Shown: positions 34,547 through 45,780, numbered from the stretch's first letter. The stretch is 64,000 nt of DNA from Buddleja alternifolia (GCA_019426215.1 CM033396.1:32345154-32409153); one strand, 5' to 3'. Translations and numbers: made by a program. The notes: generated by a model from the sequence alone, not told the origin.

Positions 34547-35645
34547 CAATACTTTGTGCAATCATCTATGAATGTAATGAAATACTTTTTCCCACCTCTA
34601 GTTTGTACAAACTTCAAATCACAAAAGTCACTGTGAATAAGTTCTAGAGGTGCGTTGTTTCTTTCCACTGAAGGAAACGGTTGTTTGACTAGTTTTGCCT
34701 CAACACAAATTTCACATTTATGTTCATTTTCAACTTTAAAAGTTGGTAATAAGTTCAAGTTGACCAATCTTCGAATGCTATTATAATTTACATGTCCTAG
34801 TCTAACATGCCACAAATTAGAATACTCAAGCAAATACACAGAATTTTTAATACTTTTATTGCTTTATTGCTTTCATTTTCAATTACAACAGAGCAGATTT
34901 CATTTATTACATTTATCTTGAAAAGGCCTTGATCAAGGTAACATTTTCCAACGTAAAATCCTTTCTTTGTTAAAGAAAATCTATCAGCCTCGAAGACTAT
35001 AATGAACCTATTCTTGACCAAAGCTGAACCGGATACCAAATTCTTGCAAATTTTCGGAACATGCAGAACTTTAGTCAATGTCTGACTCTTTGCCTGAAGT
35101 CATCTTCAGCACAACTTTCCCCATTCCAACCACTGGAGACGTGGCCGAGCTTCCCATAAACAATCTCCGTCCATCAGTTGGGGAATAGGACGAGAAAGCA
35201 TCTCTATCAGAACAAATGTGGCGAGTAGCCCCAGCATCTATGAACCACTCCCTCGGGTTGTCCGCCAAATTGGCTTCGAACACGACGACAGTGAGATCAA
35301 GATCAGTCAGATTAATCGGCACCTGGTGGTCAGACAGATCGTCAATCATTTCATTGATGCACTGGACATCATCTTCAGCCAAGTGCACCTGGGTCTACAC
35401 TTGATTTTTGCCTTTGTTCTGATTTTTACCATAACGTTGCCCTTGAGACTTATTTTTCCTGGGTTCTTTCCGGTCTCTAGCCCAGTGTCTAGGTTGGCCA
35501 CAGTTGTAACATCCATCTCCCTGTTTCAACTTGCTTTTCTTTTTCTGGGAGTTCCCTTTGGACTTCCCCTTAAACTTTCTTCTCCGGTTTGAGCTTTCCG
35601 GAACTTATGCGATGTTAGTCATTGCCTGCACATGAGACCTCTTGT
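34547..35645 (-). pseudogene. Copia B gag zinc knuckle, protease and integrase N-terminus
   Basis: Minus-strand order: a basic stretch with a CYNCGQPRHWARD knuckle at about 35465-35510, in which the last Cys is replaced (by Arg). Then the protease (WFIDAGATRHICSD at about 35210-35250, with D-A-G instead of the usual D-S/T-G). Then the pre-integrase domain ([17 protein letters not shown]) and the start of the integrase core, ending at CTKYC. Two key residues are already lost, so it is a relic. The plus-strand frames 35216-35592 are shadows. Its N-terminal gag is cut off by the CACTA element at 35646. Confidence 0.87.
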
Positions 35646-35779
35646 CACTACTACAGAAATGACCTATTACAACGGTTTTAACCGCTGTAACAGGTACCGC
35701 TGCGCACATGAGACCTCTTGTCACTACTACAGAAATGACCTATTACAGCGGTTTTAACCGCTGTAACAGGTACCGCTGT
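35628..35779. repeat. 76-bp tandem duplication of a transposon end plus its flank
   Basis: GCACATGAGACCTCTTGT (Copia B flank) followed by CACTACTACAGAAATGACC and the first subterminal motifs up to GGTACCGCTG occurs twice with a 76-bp period. CACTA starts at 35646 and again at 35722. The copies differ by one base (AACGG versus AGCGG). Confidence 0.9.
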
Positions 35780-36292
35780 AATTGGTTAGACCAATAACAG
35801 TAGTTTTTGAACCGCTGTAATAGGGACCAATTATAGCGGTTCCGAAAAAAACCGCTGTAATTGGTCAAACCGCTGTAATAGTTTTTCTCCAGTTTTTTTT
35901 CTATACCTATTATAGCGGTATAATAAGTTTTACCTATTTTGGCGGTTTTGTGAAAAACCGCTATAATAGGTGTATTTTTTATTTTTCTTAAAAAAATTTT
36001 CTTGCTGTACTGTACAAAATTTATTGTAACTAGCTTCCCACAAGCTCAAAATTCAACACACTAACACAACAAACCATAAAATCAATTCAACAGAAACAAC
36101 AAACGTGCAACCCAAAATTAACTTCACCAAATTAAATGATCATCTCTAACAACAAAAACCAACAAATGTATTGTTCCAATTTACATAATCTCCAACAAAT
36201 CAAATTTTACGTATAATCTCCAACAACTGATAATGAGTTTACAATCAATTAAATACAACAAATCAAATAAAAATTTACAACAATTTACAACT

Positions 36293-38484
36293 TACACCAT
36301 ACCAAAAGCGCATTGGAAAATGTATTGTGCCAATTCGCCACGTACTTCATCAAGTTGCTCTATAGAGTAAGTGACGTATTGACAATCAGGAAAGTACTGC
36401 ACGATAGAGATTGAAAACACAACAAAGGTTTAATAACTTATAAAGGGAAATTAGAATTTGATGATGAGTATTAATTAGGATTATGCATACCGCTGGGGGG
36501 AGTGTAGATTCTCCGTGACTAATAATATCCTTCATGAATTTCATAACAAAGAAGCCACAATCTTTGTCGTTTAACTGCATGGGGTACTACAAAATTGAAA
36601 TAAAAAATTGTATTAGAACAATAACGTTTATACGAATAATCTCTCAAAAATATAAAATTACACTAACCTTTATAGAAGTCCATTTACAGGCCATTTTTTT
36701 GGATTTGGCCTTTTAGGTGTTACGATTTGCACGAGACATCAACACAGCACTGTTAAAAACATCAAAAAACAAGGAAAGATGTCAATATCAAGCAAATATA
36801 CATGTGAAATCTAGGAAGATATATACACTTTAAAATTAATATTAAATATAATGAATACATTGATTGAATGAAAAATTTACTGATTGATTCTTTCATAGCA
36901 GGTTGGTTATTCGAATCAACGTGCAAAGAATCCAGATAATAAACGATCTCTTTAATTGGATCAATCACAAGCAACACCCAATGTCCCCTAAATTAAAAAG
37001 CATTCAAAAGATAAGTTCAAAATTAGTTTTGCGTACGTAAAAAATTTTACAAAATAAAGTTGGGTGTTTAGTAACTCACCCGATGTTGTAAGGTGCAATA
37101 AACAACTTCCCGTCTGCGCAATCTTTCATGGCATTTGTTATATATTGCGCTTGTAAGATACGCTGAGAGGGAGTAATACCTGCTCCCGCAGCTATAGTAT
37201 GTGGGCTAAGGAACCCGAAATTATTTGTTTTCTCTTCGAGGACCACGTACTTAGCCCACAATCACCTAAATTGAGCATAAAATAAATTTGAACAAGAAAA
37301 TAAACATAGTCCAAATTAATGCAGTAAAATAATTTAAAAACTAACTTTTTTTTAATTGATATTTAAAAACTTACTTGATGTAAACTGAAATGATAGAGAC
37401 TCCTATTTGTTCTTTGCGCAAAAAATGACAGATCTCCTCCCACCCAAGATACTCTTGATAGGGTTCGTTATTATAGATTGCCTCGGGAATGTCTATAGTG
37501 ATCAATTGTTCAATAGGCATTATTTGCAAGTACCTTTCAAGAGTTACAAGTGGCTGGCTGTTACGTCTGCTGCTCTGTCATCTTCACGTGAAGGGTTGGC
37601 CACAAGAGGTGTTCGTTTGACAGCTGAGTGCTTCGTCATCTCTGATTTATGTTTTCCAACTGATGATTTGGATTTTCCAAGAGACTATTTAAGCAAAGAA
37701 AACCAACGTGAATGTTACAAACCAAAGTATATTTAGTAACCTTAAACAATTGTTATAATTTATTAATGGCTAGGTATTAATAATTACGTACCGATGCATC
37801 ACTGACAGTGACAAGACTCTTAGGCCATGCAATAATGTATCCCACAGCCTCAGAAATTGTGAACACTTCTTCATCGGCGAGAGGGACTGGTAGGGGTGCA
37901 ATATCTTCAATTGCAATGTCAATCATCACTTTCACAAGGTGGGTGGGTAATGGAAGTGTATGCAGCGTTCTATCATCTGGTCGATTGTACATTTGTCCTT
38001 TAGCCACCAAACGATAAGACGGTGTTGAAAGTGACAATTGACATGGCGCCACAACCTACATAGATAAAAAATATATATATATATATATATATATATACCA
38101 TTATATTAGAAAAATTTGTGTATTTTAATGAATTGCAAGTTATATGATCACTTAATAATTTCATATCATTACCTGAGGAAGGTTCTTAACTGGATCTGAG
38201 CAGCTATCTTTCAAAGAAACCGCCTCATCTTCATGTGGCTACTGCGACCCAGACGCCTTATGCTCGTCAAACTCGCGTCGCAATGAGGATAGTGATGTAG
38301 TGAGCATGTGCACCATGTTTTTCAAGTTATCAATCTCCTCATCTTTAGAAGGCTTTTTGTCAATAAAATCAAAGCCTACACCCATAACGCAACCCGAATG
38401 CTCCTTCTTGTTAAGAGCTTTAGCCAATATATCATTTCGGGTCCTCTCGTTTCCACTATGGCTACCCTCCTGGGATAAGCACTC
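36293..38484 (-). pseudogene. CACTA-borne TNP1-like / Ulp1 (C48) cysteine protease gene
   Basis: Several exons with GT-AG borders can be followed on the minus strand. 38484-38173 encodes a helical coiled-coil segment (DEEIDNLKNMVHMLT). 38055-37792 is a TNP1/En-Spm-type domain (CQLSLSTPSYRLVAKGQMYN, PLADEEVFTISEAVGYI). About 37650-37378 and 37261-37076 follow. Then GHWVLLVIDPIKEIVYYLDSLH at about 36990-36925 supplies the catalytic His and Asp. DKDCGFFVMKFMKDI at about 36560-36510 supplies the catalytic Cys, and a last exon ends near 36293. The Ulp1 fold is a SUMO-type peptidase. An in-frame stop in the first exon (TAG at about 38242, CAG in the other arm) and one near 36715 suggest decay. Such genes occur as cargo in plant CACTA and Mutator elements. 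Confidence 0.75.
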
Positions 38485-40416
38485 CTGTAATAATACATTT
38501 AAAAATTAGTGAACTTTGCTCTTTTAAAAAAATTTCAAAAACAACATACAACACATGATATAGCTAAAATTGCAAATAACTCACAATTTCATCTGATACT
38601 CTTTTAACATTGACATTATCTATGTTATGCTGGTTGTCAGAATGTGCAATCGTGACACGAGCACTCGTATGGAGGATTGCACATTCTGACAACCAGCATA
38701 ACATTGATAATGTCAATGTTAAAAGAGTATCAGATGAAATTGTGAGTTATTTGCAATTTTAGCTATATCATGTGTTGTATGTTGTTTTTGAATTTTTTTA
38801 AAGGAGCAAAGTTCACTAATTTTTAAATGTATTATTACAGGAGTGCTTATCACAGGAGGGTAGCCATAGTGGAAGCGAGAGGACCCGGAATGATATATTG
38901 GCTAAAACTCTTAACAAGAAGGAGCATTCGGGTCGCGTTAGGGGTGTAGGCTTTGGGGTATCACAAAAAGCCTTCTAAAGATGAGGAAATTGATAACTTG
39001 AAAAACATGGTGCACATGCTCACTGCATCACTATCCTCATTGCGACGCGAGTTTGACGAGCATAAGGCGTCTGGGTCGCAGCAGCCACATGAAGATGAGG
39101 CGGTTTTTTTGAAAGATAGCTGCCCAGATCCAGTTAAGAACCTTCCTCAGGTAATGATATGAAATTATTAAGTGATCATATAACTTACAATTCATTAAAA
39201 TACAAAAATCTTTCTATATATATATATATATATATATTTTATATATGTAGGTTGTGGCGCCATGTCAATTGTCACTTTCAACACCGTCTTATCGTTTGGT
39301 GGCTAAAGGACAAATGTACAATCGACCAGATGATAGAAACGCTGCATACACTTCCATTACCCACCCACCTTGTGAAAGTGATGATTGACATTGTAATTGA
39401 AGATATTGCACCCCTACCAGTCCCTCTCGCTGATGAAGAAGTGTTCACAGTTTCTGAGGCTGTGGGATACATTGTTGCTTGGCCTAAGAGTCTTGTCACT
39501 GTCAGTGATGCATCGGTACGTAATTATTAATACCTAGCCATTAATAAATTATAACAATTGTTTAAGGTTACTAAATATACTTTGGTTTGTAACATTCACG
39601 TTGGTTTTCTTTGCTTAAATAATCTCTTGGAAAATCCAAATCATCAGTTGGAAAACATAAATCAGAGATGACGAAGCACTCAACTGTCAAACGAACACCT
39701 CCTGTGGCCAACCCTTCACGTGAAGATGACAGAGCAGCAGACGTAACAGCTGATCAACTCCCTCAGCCACTTGTAACTCTTGAAAGGTACTTGCAAATAA
39801 TGCCTATTGAACAATTGATCGCTATAGACATTCCCGAGGCAATCTATAATAACGAACCCTATCAAGAGTATCTTGGGCAGGAGGAGATCTGTCATTTTTT
39901 GTGCAAAGAACAAATAGGAGTCTCTATCATTTCAGCTTACATCAAGTATGTTTTTAAATATCAATTAAAAAAAGTTAGTTTTTAAATTATTTTACTGCAT
40001 TAATTTGAACTATGTTTATTTTCTTGTTCAAATTTATTTTATGCTCAGGTGTTTGTGGGCTAAGTACGTGGTCCCCGAAGAGAAAACAAATAATTTTGGG
40101 TTTCTTCGCCCACATACTATAGCTACGGGAGCAGGTATTACTCCCTCTCAGCGTATCTTACAAGCGAAATATATAACAAATGCCATGAAAGATTGCGCAG
40201 ACGGGAAGTTGTTTATTGCACCTTACAACACCAGGTGAGTTACTAAACACCCAACTTTATTTTGTAAAATTTGTTACGTACCCAAAACTAATTTTGAACT
40301 TACCTTTTGAATGCTTTTCAATTTAGGGGACATTGGGTGTTGCTTGTGATTGATCCAATTAAAGAGATCGTTTATTATTCTGGATTCTTTGCACATTGAT
40401 TCGAATAACCGACCTG
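36902..40416. repeat. Large palindrome, arms of about 1.75 kb, almost no spacer
   Basis: 36902-38651 is the inverse of 38676-40416, with only scattered substitutions and gaps. The 24-bp centre (38652-38675) contains ACGAG-CA-CTCGT, which continues the palindrome almost to its midpoint near 38663. AT-repeat lengths differ between arms (38070-38095 and 39215-39237). Confidence 0.92.
38841..40416 (+). pseudogene. Inverted second copy of the TNP1/Ulp1 gene, truncated
   Basis: Exons at 38841-39150, 39251-39515, about 39668-39950, about 40048-40232 and 40327-40416 mirror those of the minus arm with the same splice borders. The frame at 39668-39985 (MTKHSTVKRTPPVANPS) and the WAKYVVPEEKTNNFGFL exon are clear. 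The copy breaks after GHWVLLVIDPIKEI: a one-base insertion precedes the DSLH motif, and the catalytic Cys exon is missing because the arm ends at 40416. The first exon also has a frame break near 38960. Confidence 0.78.
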
Positions 40417-41444
40417 ATATCCAGGTGTAATAGAAGGATACATAGATGCTAATTGGATATCAGACATAAATGACTCTAAGTCCACGAATGGGTACATTTT
40501 TACCATTGGTGGTGGAGCAGTGTCGTGGAAATCATCTAAGCAAACTTGCATAGCTCGATCCACAATGGAATCAGAATTCATAGCTTTAGACAAAGCTAGT
40601 GAAGAAGCTGAGTGGCTACGAAATCTCTTAGAAGATGTTCTCTGTTGGGAAAAACCAGTACCCTCAATCTTAATTCATTAAGACTGTCAGTCTGCAATTG
40701 GTAAGGCACAAAATAATATGTATAATGGTAAGTAAGTCTAGACATATTCGTCGTAGACACAATACCATTAAACAGTTGATCTCTAACGGATTAGTCCATT
40801 GATTATTGTAGATCCTTTAACGAAAGGATTGCCTAGAGATCAATTAGAATACCTATCAAGAGGAATGGGTTTAAAGTTTACAGATTAAAAATGGACACAG
40901 CGGTAACCCAACCATGTTTACTGGAGATCCCAAGATCTTGGTTCAATGAGACCACTAAGTTGTGAACATTCAGTGAGTTAATTAATAAACTTTAAACCCA
41001 TTAGCTATATGATAAAGAAGTGCAACCTGCAAGTTGTAGCAAAGGTTAAGTTGGGCTTTTAATGATTCCTACACTGTCTAAATGAAGTGGAGTATGGTAG
41101 GATACTCTTAATTAGGAAGTCACCTATGTAAGTGTGAGGTGTTGACCGCCTCATCATTGAGTAAAATGTAAACACTTCTGAAACCAAGAGGGGGTGTCAC
41201 GACCAAAATGGACCCAACCGTGAGAACTGAAAAATTGTTGAAAGTTTATTAAATGAATATTGTTGTCTGGGTTCACACGAACGGCTGACTAATTGAAGAC
41301 ATCACGTTCATTGGGTAGCCTAGTAAATCCGATGATACTTCATTAGGAAAGGTTCAAAGCCAAAAGCTACCTCTTCTGATGTGATAAACTTTCAATTGAA
41401 ATCTCAAGAGCATGTATTGCATTAATTTCATTCGTGTGGGGGAT
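40417..41444 (+). pseudogene. Copia B RNase H and 3' UTR (plus orientation)
   Basis: From ATATCC the plus strand reads on into RNase [38 protein letters not shown], then [19 protein letters not shown], with a stop near 40678. The 3' UTR from about 40900 matches the minus copy at 26340-26872. The polypurine tract GTGTGGGGGAT is at 41434-41444. RT and everything upstream are missing because the CACTA palindrome abuts at 40416. Confidence 0.87.
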
Positions 41445-42134
41445 TGTTGGATAAAATGGTTTTACAACGTGTGGTTCCCACCATTTTTGTGTACGAAATT
41501 CGAACACCGTTAGTATCCGGGATACTAAAGATTATTGGATAATCTTAATCTACGTTCCAAGTAGATGAGTTTAGCATTTCGAATTTTTCAAATCGGACTT
41601 GTAACGAATGAGAAATTAAGTGCTACAGTGAGCGGTTTAAACCTGTGTATCCCACATTGGATATACACCACATTTTAATTGGAAAATATGTCATGCATGC
41701 ATGACATATGAGCTAATCAAGTTGGCAACTTTACAAGTTGAGCAACTTGGATGGCTAATATTAGATCTTAAATATGGATGGTGTGGATTGATTCTTGTGG
41801 CAATGATTTTTGCCTATAAATAGCAATCATTCCCTCCATTGTAAAACACACCAACTCAAAACACAACACAATTCTCTCTAGTGTTCTTGAGTTCTTCAAA
41901 TCATCTTCATCTTTTTTTTGAGATTTCAGCAGAAAAGTAAAGTTTGTTGTTTTCTGAAATTGAAGTGGTTCAATCTTTAGAAAATTTTTCGTTGTATCTT
42001 GGGACACATTTTGTCAAAGCCGGTACCACCTATAGCCGGGGCAATTTCGTGTTAAGGATAAAATTAATTCTCGCCTCGAAAAATTCCTCATCCTTTATTA
42101 CATTTTCAGTTTGTTTGTTCAAATTTGAACAACA
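41445..42134 (+). repeat. Copia B LTR (plus), 690 bp, uninterrupted
   Basis: TGTTGGATAAAATGG opens it and GAACAACA closes it. The TATA box is at 41815-41822. It carries the intact version of the site where the LARD inserted in the sister LTR (ATGGATGGTGTGGATTG). Confidence 0.88.
41815..41822 (+). promoter_or_regulatory. LTR TATA box of Copia B
   Basis: TATAAATA within GCCTATAAATAGCAA, conserved in all three Copia B LTRs. Confidence 0.65.
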
Positions 42135-42144
42135 AACTTAGCAC

Positions 42145-43259
42145 GAAAATTTGAACAACTCAAAATGATACATACTTGTCTAAAGGGTAAGATGACCAAG
42201 TCATCATCTTATGAATCCTATCCTTAGAGATATGGCCTAGTCTAGCATGCCACAAGTATGTATCATTTTGATTATCCAACTTTCTCTTTCTAGTATGTTC
42301 CTCATGTTGAGATAATAAGATTGGAGTATCGGGGAGAACCGTGTATGCATGAGACAACTTTGATTCCAATATTAAAGAAGAACCATAAAACATGGAGCAA
42401 GCTCCATTTTTTATAACAAAACTATAGCCTTCCTTGTCCAACAAGGGTACAGAAATGATGTTCTTAATTAATTGCGGAATGTAAAATATATTGTTCAAAA
42501 TAACACGATTTTTGTTGGGAAAAAATAACCTGCAAATCATTGCAAAGGTGAACTCTACATCCTGTGCCCAACAACACCCAAGAAGCATCATTAACTGATA
42601 AGTTAATTTCAACATAAAACATACCATTCACTGATTCAGTGCAGTTACGCTTCCAATGTCCCTTTTTACCACAATTAAAGCACGCACCCTGATCGGTACT
42701 AGCCTTTTTCAACCTTTGCCTTTCAACTGCTTTTTCTTGTTGTTGTTCTTTTTCCCCTTGTCCTTATGGCCCTTAGAACGGGATGAGGAACCAACAAGCA
42801 GTAGCGGTTTATCTTTCTTGATGGTGTCATCTGTATTCATCAACATGTTCAACAACTCGGGTAATCAAGCCTCAAGTTAATTCATGTTGTAGTTGATGAC
42901 AAACTGGTCAAACGACTTTGGAAGGGACTGAAGCACGAGGTCAGCAGAAAGCTCGGTCTCAAGTTTTACACCAAGATCAGAGAGCATTAATAAGACCAAT
43001 CGTACGTGATCATCGATCCCTCGTGCAACTTTAGAGATTGCGAATCTCTCCGTCCTAGTTCGAATGCCATAGAGCTCCTCGAGACTCTTGATAATATCCT
43101 TAGAGATGGTCATGTGCTCAAATTGCTTTTGAAGCTCATTAGTCATTGAAGCTATCATGATACATCTCACTTGGATATTATCATCGGTCCACTTATCAAA
43201 AGTGGCACGTTCATCATCAATTTGTGCGAGTGACGCGAGGCAAAGACACATCCAATACG
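42145..43259 (-). pseudogene. Copia C gag, protease and pre-integrase (minus arm)
   Basis: On the minus strand: gag UBN2-type sequence (43259-42880, with TFDKWTDDNIQVRCIMIASM and LQSLPKSFDQFVINYN), a basic stretch, a complete CCHC knuckle (CFNCGKKGHWKRNC, about 42690-42645), a protease block (MFYVEINLSVNDASWV), the linker, and a pre-integrase WHARLGHISKDRIHKM. Frame breaks separate the parts. It is closely related to Copia A, whose gag has the same layout and shares much of the wording. Confidence 0.85.
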
Positions 43260-44158
43260 GTCCAACTACGCTGATTGGTACCGAAACCTTAAGATTCTGC
43301 TTCCAAGTGAGCGCAAGGATAGCGTATTGGATGCGCCTTTGCCTCGCATCACTCGCACAAATTGATGATGAACGTGCCACTTTTGATAAGTGGACCGATG
43401 ATAATATCCAAGTGAGATGTATTAATAGCTTCAATGTCTCGAGGAGCTCTATGACATTCGAACTAGGAGGGAGAGATTCGCAATCTCGAAAGAGCTATTC
43501 CGGGCTCGCTTGCACGAGGGATCGTCGGTCGATGATCACGTTTTACGTATGATTGGTCTTATTAATAAGCTCTTCGATCTTGGTGTAAAACTTGAGACTG
43601 AGCTTTCTGTTGACCTCGGGCTTCAGTCCCTTCCAGAGTAGTTTGACCAGTTTGTCATCAACTACAACACGAATCAACTTGAGGCTTCATTACCCGAATT
43701 GTTGAACATGTTGATGAGTGCAGATGCCACCATCAAGAAAGATAAACCGGTACTGCTTGTTGGTTCCTCATCCCGTTCTAAGGGCCATAAGGACAAGGGG
43801 AAGAACAACAACAACAAGAAAAAGCAGTTGAAAGGCAAATGTGGTGTGAAAAAGGCTAAGAGTACCAATCAGGGTGCGTGTTTTAATTGTGGTAAAAAGG
43901 GACATTGGAAGCGTAACTGCACTGAATCAGTGAATGATATGTTTTATGTTGAAGTTAACTTATCAATTAATGATGCTTCTTGGGTGTTGGACACCAGATG
44001 TGGAGTTCACCTTTGCAATGATTTGCAGGTCATTTTTTTCCAACAAAAACCGTGTTATTTTGAACAATGTATTTTACATTCCGCAATTAATTAAGAACAT
44101 CATTTTTGTACCCTTGTTGGACATGGAATGCAATAGTTTTGTTATAAAAAATGGAGCT
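42391..44158. repeat. Head-to-head inverted repeat of Copia C gag, arms about 0.85 kb
   Basis: 42391-43259 is the inverse of 43321-44158. The 61-bp middle (43260-43320) belongs to the plus copy only. The arms differ by many substitutions and gaps, more than the CACTA palindrome does. Confidence 0.88.
43258..44158 (+). pseudogene. Copia C gag and protease (plus arm)
   Basis: The plus strand begins with GPNYADWYRNLKILLPSERK of gag, then repeats the minus-arm content head-to-head: gag to about 43690, the basic stretch with a K/N-rich run, a complete knuckle CFNCGKKGHWKRNC at about 43880-43921, and a protease block in which D-T-G has become D-T-R. It ends abruptly at 44158, where Athila LTR sequence starts. 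Several frameshifts are present. Confidence 0.85.
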
Positions 44159-44245
44159 GATTTTATCTCATTTTGTGATTTAGGCAAGATTTGGAGTGCA
44201 AAATATCAATTTCAATCAAAATGGGAGATTTGGCAATATTTCGGA

Positions 44246-44616
44246 AATAATGATATATCTGGAGATACAGACATTAGTTTCTATTGAATTTTATCCAGTT
44301 GGAAAGCTAAGACAAAGACCTATATTTCTTATGAAGAAGTCCAGACCCAGTTCGGAAGTTAAAGGGCTCGAAAGTGTTCAAGAATTTACAGAAGATTTCT
44401 GTTTTGGACTAGATTGTGCAGCTTTGGTGAAAAATTCATAAATAGAGTTACGTGTCTTGGATTCAGTCAAGGCCAGTTGGAAATGAAAGATAACACATAA
44501 ATCTACAAATTTCTAGAAGGAGTCAAAGTCAAATTCGATGGTTTATAAAATGGATACAAATTAAAGTGTAAAGGGAAGAATAGATTCTCCATGCTTTGAT
44601 GTTAAAGGGGAGAATA
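44246..44616 (-). repeat. Inverted partial Athila LTR
   Basis: This is the reverse complement of 45105-45468, which is the first half of the Athila LTR. It starts (minus) at TGAATATATTCTCCCC. Bases 44159-44245 next to it continue with similar composition. The stretch 44617-45103 between the arms holds further TTTGATGTTAAAGGGAAGAA-type repeats, a TATA-like run at 44720-44728, and no gene. Confidence 0.8.
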
Positions 44617-45103
44617 TATTCACCATGCTTTGATGTTAAAGGGAAGAATATATTCTCCATGTCTTGATAATGGAAGAGAGAATATATTCTCTCCATGATT
44701 GTGACATCTTTTCATTGCATATATATATTGTCTTGCAAGACTTGAAGTAGAGGGGAGGAGGGGAGAGAGTAAGAAAAATAGTATTTTCAAGTTTTATGCT
44801 TACAATTATGAGTAACTAAGTTTTTCTTTCGATTCAAGTGAGTTCATTTTGATTCACACGTTATGAGACACGGAGCTTCATCTATCTATCTACTGTTTGA
44901 TTATCTTTTGTTTCTTATTCTTAATGTTCATGCTTGTTTAGATAATAATCTAAGGTGCACATTAGTTGATTATCTATTACAATCTATTGCTAACAAATCT
45001 TCATAATCCGTAATTGTTATGCTTGATTTGTGCTCGTAGCAATTGAGTTGTCAAGATTGCGATCCCAGTTTTTATTGATTAGTCGAGGGAAACATTAGTG
45101 CAA

Positions 45104-45756
45104 TTGAGAATATATTCTCCCCTTTAACATCAAAGCATGGAGAATCTATTCTTCCCTTTACACTTTGATTTGTATCCACTTCTAAACCATCGAATCTGAC
45201 TTTGACTCCTTCCAGAAATGTTATCTTTCATTTCCAACTGGTCTTGACTGAATCCAAGACACGTAACTCTATTTATGAATTTTCACCAAAGCTGCGCAGT
45301 CCAGTCCAAAACAGAAATCTTCTGTAAATTCTTGAACACTTTCGAGCCCTTTAACTTCCGAACTGGGTCTGGACTTCTTCATAAGAAATATAGGCTTTTT
45401 GTCTTAGCTTTCCAACTTGATAAAATTCAATAGAAACTAATGTCTGTATTTCCAGATATATCATTATTAACCAAAGTTGGGCTTTGGGTAATGATATAAG
45501 GAAGTTAATAGGGATATAAATAGCTGGTTATTTATGTTTTTGGCTAAGTAATCAAAGAATAGATAGTATTTTAGGTGTCTATGATCAACTTGAATTGAAC
45601 TTCCCATTTAATTCCTGCCCTTTATCATTCATCCAAACAAACCTCCCCATTGAATATTATTTTGATCAACCAATCTCTAAGGTTCGACCTGGACTTACGA
45701 GTACTACAGATTCTTGTGAGAACAGTAATTATATTTTGTTGCATTTGACATGTATC
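45104..45756 (+). repeat. 5' LTR of Athila-type element
   Basis: It runs from TGAGAATATATTCTCCCC to GTATCA, six bases before the primer site. The TATA box TATAAATA is at 45515-45522. The start is placed by comparison with the inverted partial copy and is less certain than the end. Confidence 0.7.
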
Positions 45757-45762
45757 AAATTT

Positions 45763-45780
45763 TGGCGCCGTTGCCGGGGA
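45763..45780 (+). promoter_or_regulatory. Primer binding site, tRNA-Asp type
   Basis: TGGCGCCGTTGCCGGGGA is complementary to the 3' end of tRNA-Asp and is the usual Athila primer site. Confidence 0.92.

Larger units (their letters stand above)
28809..34547 (+). mobile_element. Inverted Copia B LTR segment inserted in Copia B integrase
   Basis: At 28809 the minus-strand integrase switches to plus-orientation sequence: about 40 bp of Copia B 3' UTR, a polypurine tract (GTGTGGGAGAT at 28849-28858), then the LTR from 28859 (TGTTGGATAAAATGC) to 34539 (GAACAACA). The LTR is split by the LARD element at 29193-34198. After 34547 the minus-strand integrase resumes. About 180 bp of integrase sequence is present on both sides (28629-28808 and 34547-34728). 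Confidence 0.8.
35646..40416 (-). mobile_element. CACTA (En/Spm) transposon, one end plus a palindromic body
   Basis: It begins with CACTACTACAG and a subterminal region (35660-35990) full of ACCGCTGTAA / TTATAGCGGT motifs in both orientations, the hallmark of CACTA elements. It carries a TNP1/Ulp1-like gene on the minus strand. At about 38663 the sequence turns back on itself, and an inverted second copy of the gene runs to 40416. There it joins Copia B sequence without a second CACTA end. No TNP2 transposase is present, so the copy is non-autonomous. Confidence 0.82.

Noticed and set aside
35216..35592. Plus-strand frames opposite Copia B gag and protease
   Set aside because: Shadows of the minus-strand gag/protease, which carries the real zinc-knuckle and active-site motifs.
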